Positions 8,813 through 17,142 of a stretch of 38,003 bases of DNA are shown in pieces; position 1 is the stretch's first letter, and every line of letters begins with the position of its first letter. A model generated the notes under the pieces. The model was not told the origin of the DNA, did no database searches, and saw only the letters and a list, made by a program, of their open reading frames with translations. Position numbers and translations under genes: made by a program. The stretch is from Planctomycetota bacterium (GTDB lineage Bacteria > Planctomycetota > J058 > JAJDCQ01), in contig JAJDCQ010000217.1 in the NCBI GenBank assembly GCA_029260755.1, forward strand, positions 1-38,003. The letters run 5' to 3'.

Positions 8813-9663
8813 TCGTCGCGGCGGCGACCCGCGCCACCGAGGCGGCGCGTCGCGCTCCCGAGGCGCCGCCCCGCGCTCCCTACGGTCGCGAAGCGCTCCG
8901 CGCCCGGATCTTCCTCCGGAGCGTCCTGCCGATGCTCGAGGTGGTCGCGGCCGAGCGCCCCGAGGTCGTCGGGCCGTTCGCGACGACGACGGCGCAGGTC
9001 GAGATCCGGGCCGGGTCCGCCGAGGCGCCCGCGATCGCGGCGCATCTCTCGTTCGCGGACGGCGCCCTCGCCGTCCGCCCCGGCCGCGCGACCTCGCCGG
9101 CGGTCACCCTCGCCTTCGCCGACCTCGGCCGCTGCAACGCCTTCTTCGCCGGCCGCCTCGTCCTGCCGCGGGTCGGCGGGCTGGTCCGGCACCCGATCCT
9201 CGCCCTGCGCGTCCTGAAGCTCCTCTCCGCCCTGCGGATCATCGCGCCCGACGTGCCGTGCCGCGACGAGGCCGACCGCGCCCTCCGGGTGCGCCTCCTC
9301 CTCTTCATGGCGAGTCACGCCCTCAGTCAGCTCAACGTCGGCGGCGACCCGGAGATGGCGGCGCTCGTCGATGGGAGCCCCGAGCGCGTCTATCAGTGGA
9401 GCGTCGAGGACGCCGGGATCGGCGCGTGGCTGCGGATGCGCGACGGACGGACGAGGGCCGGGCGCGGCACCTACGGCCGCCGCCGACCGTTCGTTCACTT
9501 CCGCTTCCCGACGGTCGCCGGCGCGTTCCGCGTCCTCGCCGAGGGCGGCAGTCAGGTCGAGGCGGTCGCCCGCGGCGACATCCGGACCGAGGGGGCGCCC
9601 GAGTACTCGCGCAAGATCGGCGTGCAGATGCAGCGCCTCGATGCCCTCCTCCTCGACGGCTGA
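8809..9663 (+). CDS. putative double SCP2-like lipid-binding protein
   Basis: A 284-residue soluble protein starting at GTG 8809, which overlaps the previous TGA. Two segments have the pattern of the sterol-carrier-protein-2 fold. The first is HLSFADGALAVRPG followed by VTLAFADLGRCNAFFAGRL (about residues 80-120). The second, in the last 90 residues, runs LRMRDGRTRAG, FVHFRFPTVAGAFRVLAEG and RGDIRTEGAPEY, ending in a short helix. SCP2 domains bind lipids or acyl groups in a hydrophobic tunnel. If right, this ties the transketolase/aminotransferase operon to a lipid substrate. The assignment rests on pattern recognition only. Confidence 0.55.
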   Translation: MIVAAATRATEAARRAPEAPPRAPYGREALRARIFLRSVLPMLEVVAAERPEVVGPFATTTAQVEIRAGSAEAPAIAAHLSFADGALAVRPGRATSPAVTLAFADLGRCNAFFAGRLVLPRVGGLVRHPILALRVLKLLSALRIIAPDVPCRDEADRALRVRLLLFMASHALSQLNVGGDPEMAALVDGSPERVYQWSVEDAGIGAWLRMRDGRTRAGRGTYGRRRPFVHFRFPTVAGAFRVLAEGGSQVEAVARGDIRTEGAPEYSRKIGVQMQRLDALLLDG

Positions 9664-10241
9664 TGGCCGACGGGCGTGACGAGAGCGCGCCGACCCGCGC
9701 GCCGGTGCTCGGCGGGGTCGCGCTCGCGTTCTACGTCGCGCACGCCGTCGACGTCTGCCTCGGCTATCCGGCCGCGAACCTGCTCTGGTCGTGCAACGTC
9801 GGCGCCGCGTTCGTCGCCGTCGGCCTCCTCGCCGGCGCCCCGGTGATCACGGCCGCGGGGGCGCTCCTCCTGATCGCCGGCGAGCCGTTCTGGATCGCGG
9901 ACCTCGCCGGCGGCGGTCCGTTCCTGCCGACGGCGCCGCTCACCCACGTCGGCGTCCTGGTCCTCGCCCTCGTCGGGCTCCGCCGGACCGGGCTGCCGCG
10001 GTGGTCGTGGCTGGTCGCCGCGGTCGCCCTCGCGATCGCGACGGCGGCGGCGCGCGTCGTCGGGCCGAGCGAGGAGAACATCAACCTGGCGTTCCGGATC
10101 CCCGAGGGCTTCGAGGGGCCGTGGCCGAGCCACGGCGTCTACCTGGCCGTCCTCGGGACGGTGATGGCGGCGGTGTTCGGCCTTCTCCAGGCGGGGCTCC
10201 GGCGGCTAGGATTCGCGGGACCCAAGGGAGGTGCAGCGTGA
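9663..10241 (+). CDS. polytopic membrane protein, unknown function
   Basis: A 192-residue protein with about six hydrophobic segments (roughly 16-34, 42-58, 60-77, 92-108, 115-132 and 157-178). Polar residues within or near the membrane, such as YVAHAVDV and LLWSCN, may form a site, but I do not recognise the family. ATG 9663 overlaps the previous stop as TGATG, and its own TGA is overlapped by the GTG of the aminotransferase, so it is firmly inside the operon. It could anchor the pathway to the membrane. Confidence 0.75.
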   Translation: MADGRDESAPTRAPVLGGVALAFYVAHAVDVCLGYPAANLLWSCNVGAAFVAVGLLAGAPVITAAGALLLIAGEPFWIADLAGGGPFLPTAPLTHVGVLVLALVGLRRTGLPRWSWLVAAVALAIATAAARVVGPSEENINLAFRIPEGFEGPWPSHGVYLAVLGTVMAAVFGLLQAGLRRLGFAGPKGGAA

Positions 10242-11671
10242 GCGATCCCGAGGCAGCGACGAGCGCGGCCGAGTCCAAGACGAGCGCCCATCCGTCCGTC
10301 CTCAAGTACGCCAAGCACGTGAACCCCGAGTTCGTGAAGCTGCTCGGCGTCTTCGGCTACGGCCGGCTGCTGACCCGCGCCCGCGACGTCTGGATCTGGG
10401 ATCACGAGGATCGCCGCTACCTCGACTGCCTCGCCGGCTTCGGCTCGGTCAACATCGGCCACAATCATCCGCGCCTGATCGAGCGGCTCAAGCGCTTCCT
10501 CGACGAGGAGGCGCTCAACATCGTCCACATCGGCCCGAGCACCCACTGGGGCGAGCTCGCGGAGCGGCTGGCGATCCTGGCGACGCGCGCGGGAAGCGAG
10601 CCCAGCCCGCCGGGCGACCCGCTCGAGATCGTCCTCCTCTCGAGCTCGGGCGCCGAGGCGGTCGAGTCGGGCCTCAAGCTTGCGCGCGCCGCGACCGATC
10701 GCGCGGGCGTCGTCCACTGCGACGGCGGCTACCACGGCACCAGCCTCGGGACGCTCTCGATCAGCGGGTGGCCGCGGATGCGCGCGCCGTTCGAGCCGCT
10801 CCTCGACGGCGCCGTCTCGGTCCCGTGGGGTGACCTCGAGGCGCTCGAGCGGGCGCTCGCCGGCGACCGGATGGGGGCGTTCGTCGTCGATCCGTTCCTC
10901 TGTGAGCAGGAGGCGTGCCCGCCGGCCGGCCGCTATCTGCGGCGCGCCGCCGAGCTCTGCCGGCATCACGGGACGCTCTTCGTGCTCGACGAGGTGCAGA
11001 CCGGCCTCGGCCGGACGGGGACGATGTTCGCCTACCAGGGCGAGGGGGTCGTCCCCGACGTCCTCTGCCTGGCGAAGTCGCTCTCGGGCGGGATCGCGCC
11101 GGTCGGCGCGACGCTCACGACGGCCGAGGTCCACACCCGCGCCTACGGCAAGATGGATCGCTTCGATCTCGACAACTCGACGTTCGGCGGCAACGCGTTC
11201 TCGTGCACCGCCGCGCTCGAGACCCTCGCCATCCTCGAGGACGAGCGCCTCCCGCAGAACGCCGCCGCGCGGGGAGAGCAACTCCTCGAGGGGCTCCGCG
11301 AGCGCCTCGCCGGGCATCGCCTCGTCCGCGACATCCGTGGACGCGGCCTCCTCGTCTCGATCGAGCTCGGGCCGACCGACCGCGGGTGGATGAACAAGCT
11401 CGCGCCCGGTCTGGTCACCAAGGTGAGCCGGGACGTCTTCGGGCAGTGGGCGTGCGTGAAGCTGCTGGAGAAGGGGCTCATCGTCCAGCCGGCGACCCAG
11501 AACTGGAACATCCTCAAGCTCGAGCCGCCGCTGACGATCCAGGCCGAGCAGATCGAGACGGTCGTCGCGACGATCGGCGAGGTGCTCGACGGCTACCAGG
11601 GCATCCGTCCGCTCATCACGGATGTCACGAAGCGGATCGGGAAGCAGTTCCTGGCCGGCTGGGCTTTCTAG
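10238..11671 (+). CDS. class III PLP-dependent aminotransferase
   Basis: A 477-residue fold-type I transaminase. Visible motifs are YLDCLAGFGSVNIGHNHPRL (61-80), SSSGAEAVESGLKLAR (135-150), GYHGTSLG (164-171), LDEVQTGLGRTG (250-261) with the PLP-nitrogen Asp251, and LAKSLSGG with the Schiff-base Lys280. GTG 10238 is supported by GGGAGG six bases upstream and overlaps the previous stop. The N-terminal layout, with HVNPEFVKLLGVFG leading into WIWDHEDRRYLD, recalls ornithine/putrescine-type enzymes and HpnO, which aminates bacteriohopanetriol. With a split transketolase and an SCP2-like protein in the same operon, a sugar- or polyol-linked lipid substrate is a reasonable inference but not shown. 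Confidence 0.85.
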   Translation: MSDPEAATSAAESKTSAHPSVLKYAKHVNPEFVKLLGVFGYGRLLTRARDVWIWDHEDRRYLDCLAGFGSVNIGHNHPRLIERLKRFLDEEALNIVHIGPSTHWGELAERLAILATRAGSEPSPPGDPLEIVLLSSSGAEAVESGLKLARAATDRAGVVHCDGGYHGTSLGTLSISGWPRMRAPFEPLLDGAVSVPWGDLEALERALAGDRMGAFVVDPFLCEQEACPPAGRYLRRAAELCRHHGTLFVLDEVQTGLGRTGTMFAYQGEGVVPDVLCLAKSLSGGIAPVGATLTTAEVHTRAYGKMDRFDLDNSTFGGNAFSCTAALETLAILEDERLPQNAAARGEQLLEGLRERLAGHRLVRDIRGRGLLVSIELGPTDRGWMNKLAPGLVTKVSRDVFGQWACVKLLEKGLIVQPATQNWNILKLEPPLTIQAEQIETVVATIGEVLDGYQGIRPLITDVTKRIGKQFLAGWAF

Positions 11672-11679
11672 CAGCCTGC

Positions 11680-12852
11680 TCAGGCGAGCCCGAGGTTCGC
11701 CGTCAGCTCGGCGTCGCCGCGGATCCGCCAGATCACCTGATCGACGATGTAGTGGTGGAGGGCGAGCCCCCACCAGATGCCGATGAGGACCTGCTGCATC
11801 CGGATCGGGCTGTCGGGCGCCGCCGGGTAGAGCCCGAACGCCGGGTAGATCCCGGTGGCGACGGCGAGCCCGGCGTACCCGGCGGTGAAGACCAGGCAGC
11901 CCGCGGCGAAGCGCACGGCGGTTCGGTTGAGCGCCTCGGCGAAGCCGTGGCGCTCCCGGGCGCCGGGGCGCGCGTAGCGACGCGCGTTGTGGAACCAGAC
12001 CAGGCCGACGTACTGCACCCCGTGGATGACAGAGGTCATCACGGTCAGCAGGAGGAAGTCCTGGTCGGGGTTCCGAGACGTCGCGTAGATCGGCTCGAGC
12101 GTGGCGACGAGGTAGTAGATCAGCCCGTAGAGGGCGACGGTCACGACCGGGTAGATCACCGGCGGGCGTCGCCAGGCGCCGCCGCCGCGGCCGACCGCCC
12201 GGGCGAGCCAGCCGAGGCAGAGGGCCGCCCAGGCGATCGCGATCGCCGAGGCGCCGACGCCTGCCGCGTCGGCCGTCGCGCCGGTCTCGGGGATCTTCAG
12301 CAGCTTCCGCGCGGCCGGGTGGTGGAGCAGGAGGTAGCCGTAGGGGAGCCAGCACCCGAGGTAGATGAACCACTTGTCGAGATGGAACTGGCGAGTCCCG
12401 GAGGAAGGGAGCCCCAGCTGGCGATCGACCCCGACGCCCTTCGCCTTGTAGAGGGCGAGGAACCCGTAGTGCTGCCGCACGACGTGGTGGAAGGCGTAGA
12501 GGTTCGCGAACCCGAGGAAGAGGGCGAACGGCTCCTCGGAGCCCGCCGCGACGTTGATGAGCACGACGGCCGGACCGAGGAGGAGGATCAGGAGGCTCAG
12601 CCCGAGCAGCCGCCCGCGGCGCCGCCACTCATCGCGGTCGACGTAGGTCCGGGTGAACGTCGCGCCGATGTGGGGGCCGTCGAGAAACGCGAGCCAGAAC
12701 CAGAAGACGGCCACGATCGAGACGCCGAGCCCGGCCGTCAGGCCGAGGAAGGCGAGGGCGAGGATGGCGCCGCCGAAGAAGAAGCCCAGGTCGTAGAGCG
12801 GGCTCACGATCCAGGGGGAGGCGGGCTTCGTTGCGGTCGGGGTCGAGGACAC
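11680..12852 (-). CDS. His-rich polytopic membrane protein, possible membrane-bound metal enzyme
   Basis: A 390-residue protein with about nine or ten hydrophobic segments. Conserved-looking polar clusters sit at membrane edges: DGPHIGATFTRTY, FHHVVRQHYG, VIHGVQYVGLVWFHNARR and LHHYIVDQVIWRIR. Repeated His pairs in this arrangement recall integral membrane di-iron or carotenoid-cleavage-like (Brp/Blh) enzymes, but I cannot assign a family. It converges with the aminotransferase operon with only eight bases between stops. The start is GTG 12852; no ribosome-binding site is seen, and a promoter-like pair upstream would place the transcript start at the GTG itself. The nearest lipid genes make a lipid-modifying role possible. 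Confidence 0.75.
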   Translation of the reverse strand: MSSTPTATKPASPWIVSPLYDLGFFFGGAILALAFLGLTAGLGVSIVAVFWFWLAFLDGPHIGATFTRTYVDRDEWRRRGRLLGLSLLILLLGPAVVLINVAAGSEEPFALFLGFANLYAFHHVVRQHYGFLALYKAKGVGVDRQLGLPSSGTRQFHLDKWFIYLGCWLPYGYLLLHHPAARKLLKIPETGATADAAGVGASAIAIAWAALCLGWLARAVGRGGGAWRRPPVIYPVVTVALYGLIYYLVATLEPIYATSRNPDQDFLLLTVMTSVIHGVQYVGLVWFHNARRYARPGARERHGFAEALNRTAVRFAAGCLVFTAGYAGLAVATGIYPAFGLYPAAPDSPIRMQQVLIGIWWGLALHHYIVDQVIWRIRGDAELTANLGLA

Positions 12853-12858
12853 GTCGAA

Positions 12859-12887
12859 GATTTACCGTTCCGACCGGCGGGTCGCAA
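12859..12887 (-). promoter_or_regulatory. promoter-like pair for a leaderless transcript of the His-rich membrane protein
   Basis: On the minus strand TTGCGA, exactly 17 bases, then TAAATC. A start site seven bases beyond the -10 falls on the G of the GTG at 12852. The gene has no ribosome-binding site, which fits leaderless translation. Confidence 0.4.
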
Positions 12888-12992
12888 ACGCGGGGCCACC
12901 CGTCCCAGGAACGGCCGAGCGTATTGCAGAAGTGCTTCTATAGCTCGCACGGCGGCAATGGACATCCAAGATCGGCAGCTCGCAATCCGGAT

Positions 12993-13066
12993 AATCCGCG
13001 CAATCCGCGGTTCCCAGTCGTCGGGACGTTCGAGAGAACGGAACCGCGGATTCCGCGGATTGCGCG
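12993..13066. repeat. interspersed palindromic repeat (ATCCGCGGATT units)
   Basis: The left arm (12993-13014) is AATCCGCGCAATCCGCGGTTCC in pieces; the right arm (13041-13066) holds its complement with one extra CCGCGGATT unit, so a long stem with a bulge can form. Neighbouring bases at 12981-12992 carry a further decayed AATCCG unit. The sequence resembles a repeat family of chained (A)ATCYGCG-type units that I recall in intergenic regions of many Planctomycetes, Verrucomicrobia and related genomes, where it often yields spurious ORFs. It lies between two minus-strand genes and could double as a transcript-end or RNA-stabilising hairpin. No T tract follows. Confidence 0.65.
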
Positions 13067-13118
13067 GACTGTTCCGGTCGGCGCCGAGTGCGATGCCGCA
13101 ACGGAGGCTTCGTCGTTC

Positions 13119-14537
13119 CTAGAACGCCTTCGACCACACCACCAGGAACCCGTGCCCATCCTCCCCGCGGAGAAAGCCGTTGCTCGTGTACGAGTACTCG
13201 AGGTAGATCTGGCTGTAGAACGGCAGCCCCGAGGTGACTCCGACGCTGGTCCCCCAGCTCGTCTCGTCGTCGAACTCGATCTCGCCGTCGCCCTTCAGGA
13301 TCGGGATCCGCGCCCGGGCGAACGTGGCCCGGAAGTGGAGGAAGACGAAGAAGAGCGCCTCGTAGCGGTACTCGAGCGTGGCGAGGGCGTAGCGCTCCAT
13401 CGGCACCGCCTCGATGAGCGCGCCGGGGAACGGGGACCGGGCCAGGTCGGCGGGGTCCTGGGTGTTCGAGGGGCCGCCGCCCTTCCGGAACGCCGAGAAG
13501 CGGTCGGCGTTTCCGCTCGGCGACCAGCCGGCGTGAATCGAGGCGATCACCCGATGCCGCTCGGAGACGAACGGGGGGCCGCCCGCGATCGCGGCGTAGC
13601 CCGAGAGGCGGAGGTACTCGTCGTTCTCGTCGGCGCGTCGGAGGACGACGTTGTCGATGTTGGTGGCGCCGAACTCGTCCCAGTTCTGCCGGACGCCGAG
13701 GACGAGGTCGCCGCCGAAGCCGAAGCCCTCGTGGATGAGCTCCATCAGGTTCCGCTCGAAGCCGTCGGCGCGGAGCTTCACGTGGAGCTGGTGGAGCGGC
13801 GTGTCGGGCGGGAGGTCGGCGTTCGGGTCGGTGTCGCTCACCTCGTCGGTGTAGAAGTAGCCGAGCTCGTAGAGCACCTGGAGCTGGAGCGAGTTCTCGA
13901 ACTGGAACGGACGGAGCGGCATCCGCCAGCCGAACCCGAGCCCGCCGACGAGCTGCCCCCAACGGAGGTCGGAGCCCTCGAGCTCGCTGCCGCTCACCAC
14001 CTCGGTCGTGGCGACCGGGATCGTGTCGTTGCGCCAGTTCGCGATGAACTCGAAGCCCAGGTCGTTCCAGGTGCCGTCCTCGAAGCTCGCGTCGTTCACG
14101 ACGCCGGCGATGATCGCGCGGATGCGCCGGCGGTGCTGCATCCAGTGCTGCCGCGCGTAGATCGCGCCGATCGGGAGGAAGCTCCGGCCGCCCACGTTGG
14201 GGGTGACCGCCTGGAGCCCGAGGGTGACGCTCAGGACGTCCGAGCGCTGCCGCGCCTCGAGGGCGACGTCCTCTCCGAAGACGCTCGTGTGGAACGCCTC
14301 GCCGGCCCGCGGGGTCCGGTAGGGCAGCGTCCCCGCGGGCGACCGGTCGACGCGAGGCTCGGCCGCCGCGGCCGGCGTCCGCGCGGCGCGCGGGCCGCCG
14401 TCGGGTCTGGTCTCGCCGAGCGGCGCTCCCGGGCGAGGCGCGTCGTCCTCTGCGCGCGCGCCGACCGGCGTCGCGAGGGACGCGGTCAGCGCGGCGGCGA
14501 CGGCGAGCGAGGCGAGCGCGGCTCGGACGGTCGACAA
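13119..14537 (-). CDS. outer-membrane beta-barrel protein
   Basis: A 472-residue exported protein. A signal peptide (about 1-28, ending GARA) is followed by a Pro/Arg-rich linker to about residue 75, then alternating polar/aromatic strands typical of a barrel (LGFEFIANWRN, LGFGWRMPLRPF, LQVLYELGYFYTD, LATLEYRYEALFFVFLHFR, SQIYLEYSYTSNG). It ends in FLVVWSKAF, and the terminal Phe fits the Bam-recognition signature. The BamA/Omp85 C-terminal style is possible; a surface or transport role cannot be specified. The only suitable start is TTG at 14537, one base beyond the stop of the S41 peptidase gene, so the two are co-transcribed. It indicates an outer membrane in this organism. Confidence 0.75.
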   Translation of the reverse strand: MSTVRAALASLAVAAALTASLATPVGARAEDDAPRPGAPLGETRPDGGPRAARTPAAAAEPRVDRSPAGTLPYRTPRAGEAFHTSVFGEDVALEARQRSDVLSVTLGLQAVTPNVGGRSFLPIGAIYARQHWMQHRRRIRAIIAGVVNDASFEDGTWNDLGFEFIANWRNDTIPVATTEVVSGSELEGSDLRWGQLVGGLGFGWRMPLRPFQFENSLQLQVLYELGYFYTDEVSDTDPNADLPPDTPLHQLHVKLRADGFERNLMELIHEGFGFGGDLVLGVRQNWDEFGATNIDNVVLRRADENDEYLRLSGYAAIAGGPPFVSERHRVIASIHAGWSPSGNADRFSAFRKGGGPSNTQDPADLARSPFPGALIEAVPMERYALATLEYRYEALFFVFLHFRATFARARIPILKGDGEIEFDDETSWGTSVGVTSGLPFYSQIYLEYSYTSNGFLRGEDGHGFLVVWSKAF

Positions 14538-14538
14538 G

Positions 14539-16977
14539 TTACTTGGATCCCTCCGAGACGACCGCGATCGCCTTCTCGAGGAGCTCGTCCTTCCCGGCGG
14601 CGATCCCGGCGATCGTCCGCTCGACCGGGATCGTCGGCTGGATCCCGACCCCGTGGTGAACGCTTCCGTCGTGCTTGAGCACCTTCATCCCCGTCCAGGA
14701 GATGGCGTAGCCGCCGGGGAGCGCGAACGGGTTGACGTTGCCGTTGGTCCCCGCCGTCGGGCCTCCGACGATCTCGGCGAGCGAGTAGTGCTCGACGATC
14801 CCGAGGACCGTCTCGGCGGCGCTGATCGCTCGCCCATCCGTGATGAACGCGCGCTTGCCGTCGATGTGCGGCGTCCGGGGGGCGACCGGCCAGTCGCTCT
14901 TCTCGAACGTCATCTCGGCCCGGTCGGGCAGGCTCACCAGCGGCACGTGCCACTGGGCGCACGTGAGCATCCCCTTCGTCAGATGGCTCAGCACGCCGGT
15001 CAGCGCCGTCTCGGTCCCCGGGTAGCCGCGGAGGTCGAAGACGACGCCCTTGGCCTTGGCGAGCTTCGGCAGGGCGTCGGTCCAGAGCGCCTCGGTGAGC
15101 CGGTCGAGGTCGACGTAGAAGATCCCCGGCCGGACCTCGGCGACCGCCTCGGGGCGGGTCTCCTCCGGCGGGGCCGCGTCGAGGAGCTTCAGGGTGGCCG
15201 TCCGGCCGCCGGCGAGGCCGAGGCTGACCTCGGCGTCGACGGTCCCGTGGAGGAGGACGCCGAGCGACCGCCAGCGCTTCCACTGGGGCGTGGCGCTCGA
15301 GATGAGCTCCTCGGCCTCGGCGATGAGCTCGGCGACCGGTCGTCCGTCGATCGACTCGACGACGTCGCCCGCGGCGATCCCCTCGACGCCCTCGGCGACC
15401 CTGGTCACGACGACGCTGTCCTCGGCCCAGGTCCAGTCGAGCGGCAGGCTGCCGCGGACGTTCAGGAGCTCCTCGTCGTGCATGACGCGCCCGTGGCCGT
15501 CGTCGAGCGCGGCGACGAGTCGGCGCAGCGTCGCCTGGAACGCGCGGGCATCCGCGTCCTGCGCGGCGGCCCGGAGCGAGTCGACGAGGACCGCGTCCCA
15601 GTCGACCTCGACGACATCGAAGTAGGGATAGAAGTGCTGGAAGACGTTCCAGGCGAGGGCGACGGCGGCGAGCCGCGTCGCCCGGTCGTCTCCCGACGGC
15701 CGGCGGATGCGCCGGCGGTCGTCCGGCTCCTCCGACGGCTTCGCGGCCGGCGCCTTCGGGAGCGTCTTGCCGTCGCGCGCGTAGACGGACAGCGGGACCA
15801 TCGCGCTGCAGTAGTGGCCGAGCTCGCCCGTGAACGGCTGGAACGGGCTGGGGAAGCCGTCGGGAGCCGTCCCCTTGGGGGCCGCCTTCTCGACGCGCCA
15901 GCTGTCGTAGATGGAGCGCCTCCCGCCGCCGCCGACGCCGCGGTGGCGCCAGGTGCGGACCAGCAGCCCTGTGTCGCTCTCCGGCGGGAGCAGCTCGGTC
16001 GGCATCGGCGGCTTCCGCTTGCCGGCCCAGACCTGCACCGTCGGTGCGACGGGCGCGAAGAGCTCGGCCAGCTTCTTCGCGAGGGCGGGCGGGTTCTTCG
16101 CGCTCGGCACGCCCTCGATCGCGCGGATGCCCTCGATCGCGAACGCGTCCCAGTCCGCCCGGGCGACCTCGTCGCTCGGGTGGAAGTAGCGAACCCAGCC
16201 GAGCAGCTTGGTGAACGCGACGATGTTGGTCAGCCCCTCGTCCGACAGCGCCTTGGCCGGCTCGCCCGGGACGACCTCGAACGGGCCGAGGTCGGTCAGG
16301 CTGACCGAGTCGAGCCAGGCGCGGCCGAAGCGCCGGAGCATCAGACCGACGTTGATGGCCGTCGCGTCGGCGGCGACCTCGCCCTCGATCTCGTAGTAGC
16401 GCCAGTGCCGACCGACGATCGGGCGGTCGCCCATGTTGTCGAAGAAGCCGCGCTGGCCGCCCTCGCGGTCGACGCGCATCCAGAGGAGGCCGACGTCGCC
16501 GGCGCCGGCGCCCTCGACCCGGATCGCGGCCCGGAGCTTCACCCAGCGGCCGCGCCACGGGCGGGCGTCGATCGTCTGCATCAGGTTGCCGAACGGGCTC
16601 GTCACGCCGCGGGCGGGGCTCGCCAGGACGACGCACCGGTCGCCATCGAGCGGGTTCCGGTCGGTCAGCTCGACGAGGTAGTCCTTCGTCGGGTGGGACC
16701 AGCCGGTGGGCGCCTTGCCAAGCTCGCCCTCCTCGAGGTCGGCGTTCGCGAGCGGGATCGGGGTCGCCTCGGAGCTCGGGGCGGGCGGCGGCGGCGTCGG
16801 GGCGGGGTCCTCGGGAGCCGGATCCTCGGTCGCGGGCGTGGGGGCGGGCGCCGCGGGCTCCTCGGACGGCGGCGGGGCCTCGTCCTGGGCCCGGGCGGCC
16901 GGGGTCGCCCCGCTCAGGAAGGCGAGGCAGACGGCCAGGGGCGCCGCGAGGCGCGGGATCGGCGGGCGCTCGGTCAT
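14539..16977 (-). CDS. secreted S41-family (C-terminal processing/tricorn-like) peptidase
   Basis: An 812-residue protein. A signal peptide (1-30, ending ARA) and a Pro/Ala/Glu-rich linker (to about 72) lead to a jelly-roll-like, carbohydrate-binding-type domain (about 80-230, with GWSHPTKDYLVEL and WRYYEIEGEV). A PDZ-like segment (AGDVVESIDGRPVAELIAEA) and the S41 core come after. The predicted nucleophile is Ser719 in TDGRAISAAETVLG. The position where CtpA-type enzymes carry the general-base Lys reads GGPTAGTNG, with Pro740, so a Lys dyad is absent; a His in LDDGHGRVMH may serve instead, as in tricorn-like members. ATG 16977 has GGAGG six bases upstream. It probably cleaves periplasmic proteins or peptides and is coupled to the barrel gene. 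Confidence 0.85.
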   Translation of the reverse strand: MTERPPIPRLAAPLAVCLAFLSGATPAARAQDEAPPPSEEPAAPAPTPATEDPAPEDPAPTPPPPAPSSEATPIPLANADLEEGELGKAPTGWSHPTKDYLVELTDRNPLDGDRCVVLASPARGVTSPFGNLMQTIDARPWRGRWVKLRAAIRVEGAGAGDVGLLWMRVDREGGQRGFFDNMGDRPIVGRHWRYYEIEGEVAADATAINVGLMLRRFGRAWLDSVSLTDLGPFEVVPGEPAKALSDEGLTNIVAFTKLLGWVRYFHPSDEVARADWDAFAIEGIRAIEGVPSAKNPPALAKKLAELFAPVAPTVQVWAGKRKPPMPTELLPPESDTGLLVRTWRHRGVGGGGRRSIYDSWRVEKAAPKGTAPDGFPSPFQPFTGELGHYCSAMVPLSVYARDGKTLPKAPAAKPSEEPDDRRRIRRPSGDDRATRLAAVALAWNVFQHFYPYFDVVEVDWDAVLVDSLRAAAQDADARAFQATLRRLVAALDDGHGRVMHDEELLNVRGSLPLDWTWAEDSVVVTRVAEGVEGIAAGDVVESIDGRPVAELIAEAEELISSATPQWKRWRSLGVLLHGTVDAEVSLGLAGGRTATLKLLDAAPPEETRPEAVAEVRPGIFYVDLDRLTEALWTDALPKLAKAKGVVFDLRGYPGTETALTGVLSHLTKGMLTCAQWHVPLVSLPDRAEMTFEKSDWPVAPRTPHIDGKRAFITDGRAISAAETVLGIVEHYSLAEIVGGPTAGTNGNVNPFALPGGYAISWTGMKVLKHDGSVHHGVGIQPTIPVERTIAGIAAGKDELLEKAIAVVSEGSK

Positions 16978-17142
16978 GACGGCCTCCGTCGGGCGGGCTT
17001 GCTGAGACTCGTCACCTTGCCGGTTCGAACCACCCCCGTCCAGAGTTGGACGTCTCCCGAGCGTCTCCGTCTCGGGCGTTCGACGGGTCGCGCGCGTCGA
17101 TCGCCTCGAGCCGGGCCCGCCGTCCGCGCGGTCGTCGAGGCC

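Noticed and set aside
12831..14678. Long plus-strand ORFs opposite the outer-membrane barrel and S41 genes
   Set aside because: Arg/Glu/Val-rich shadow translations; their upstream part reads through the palindromic repeat (NPRNPRFP), a known artefact.
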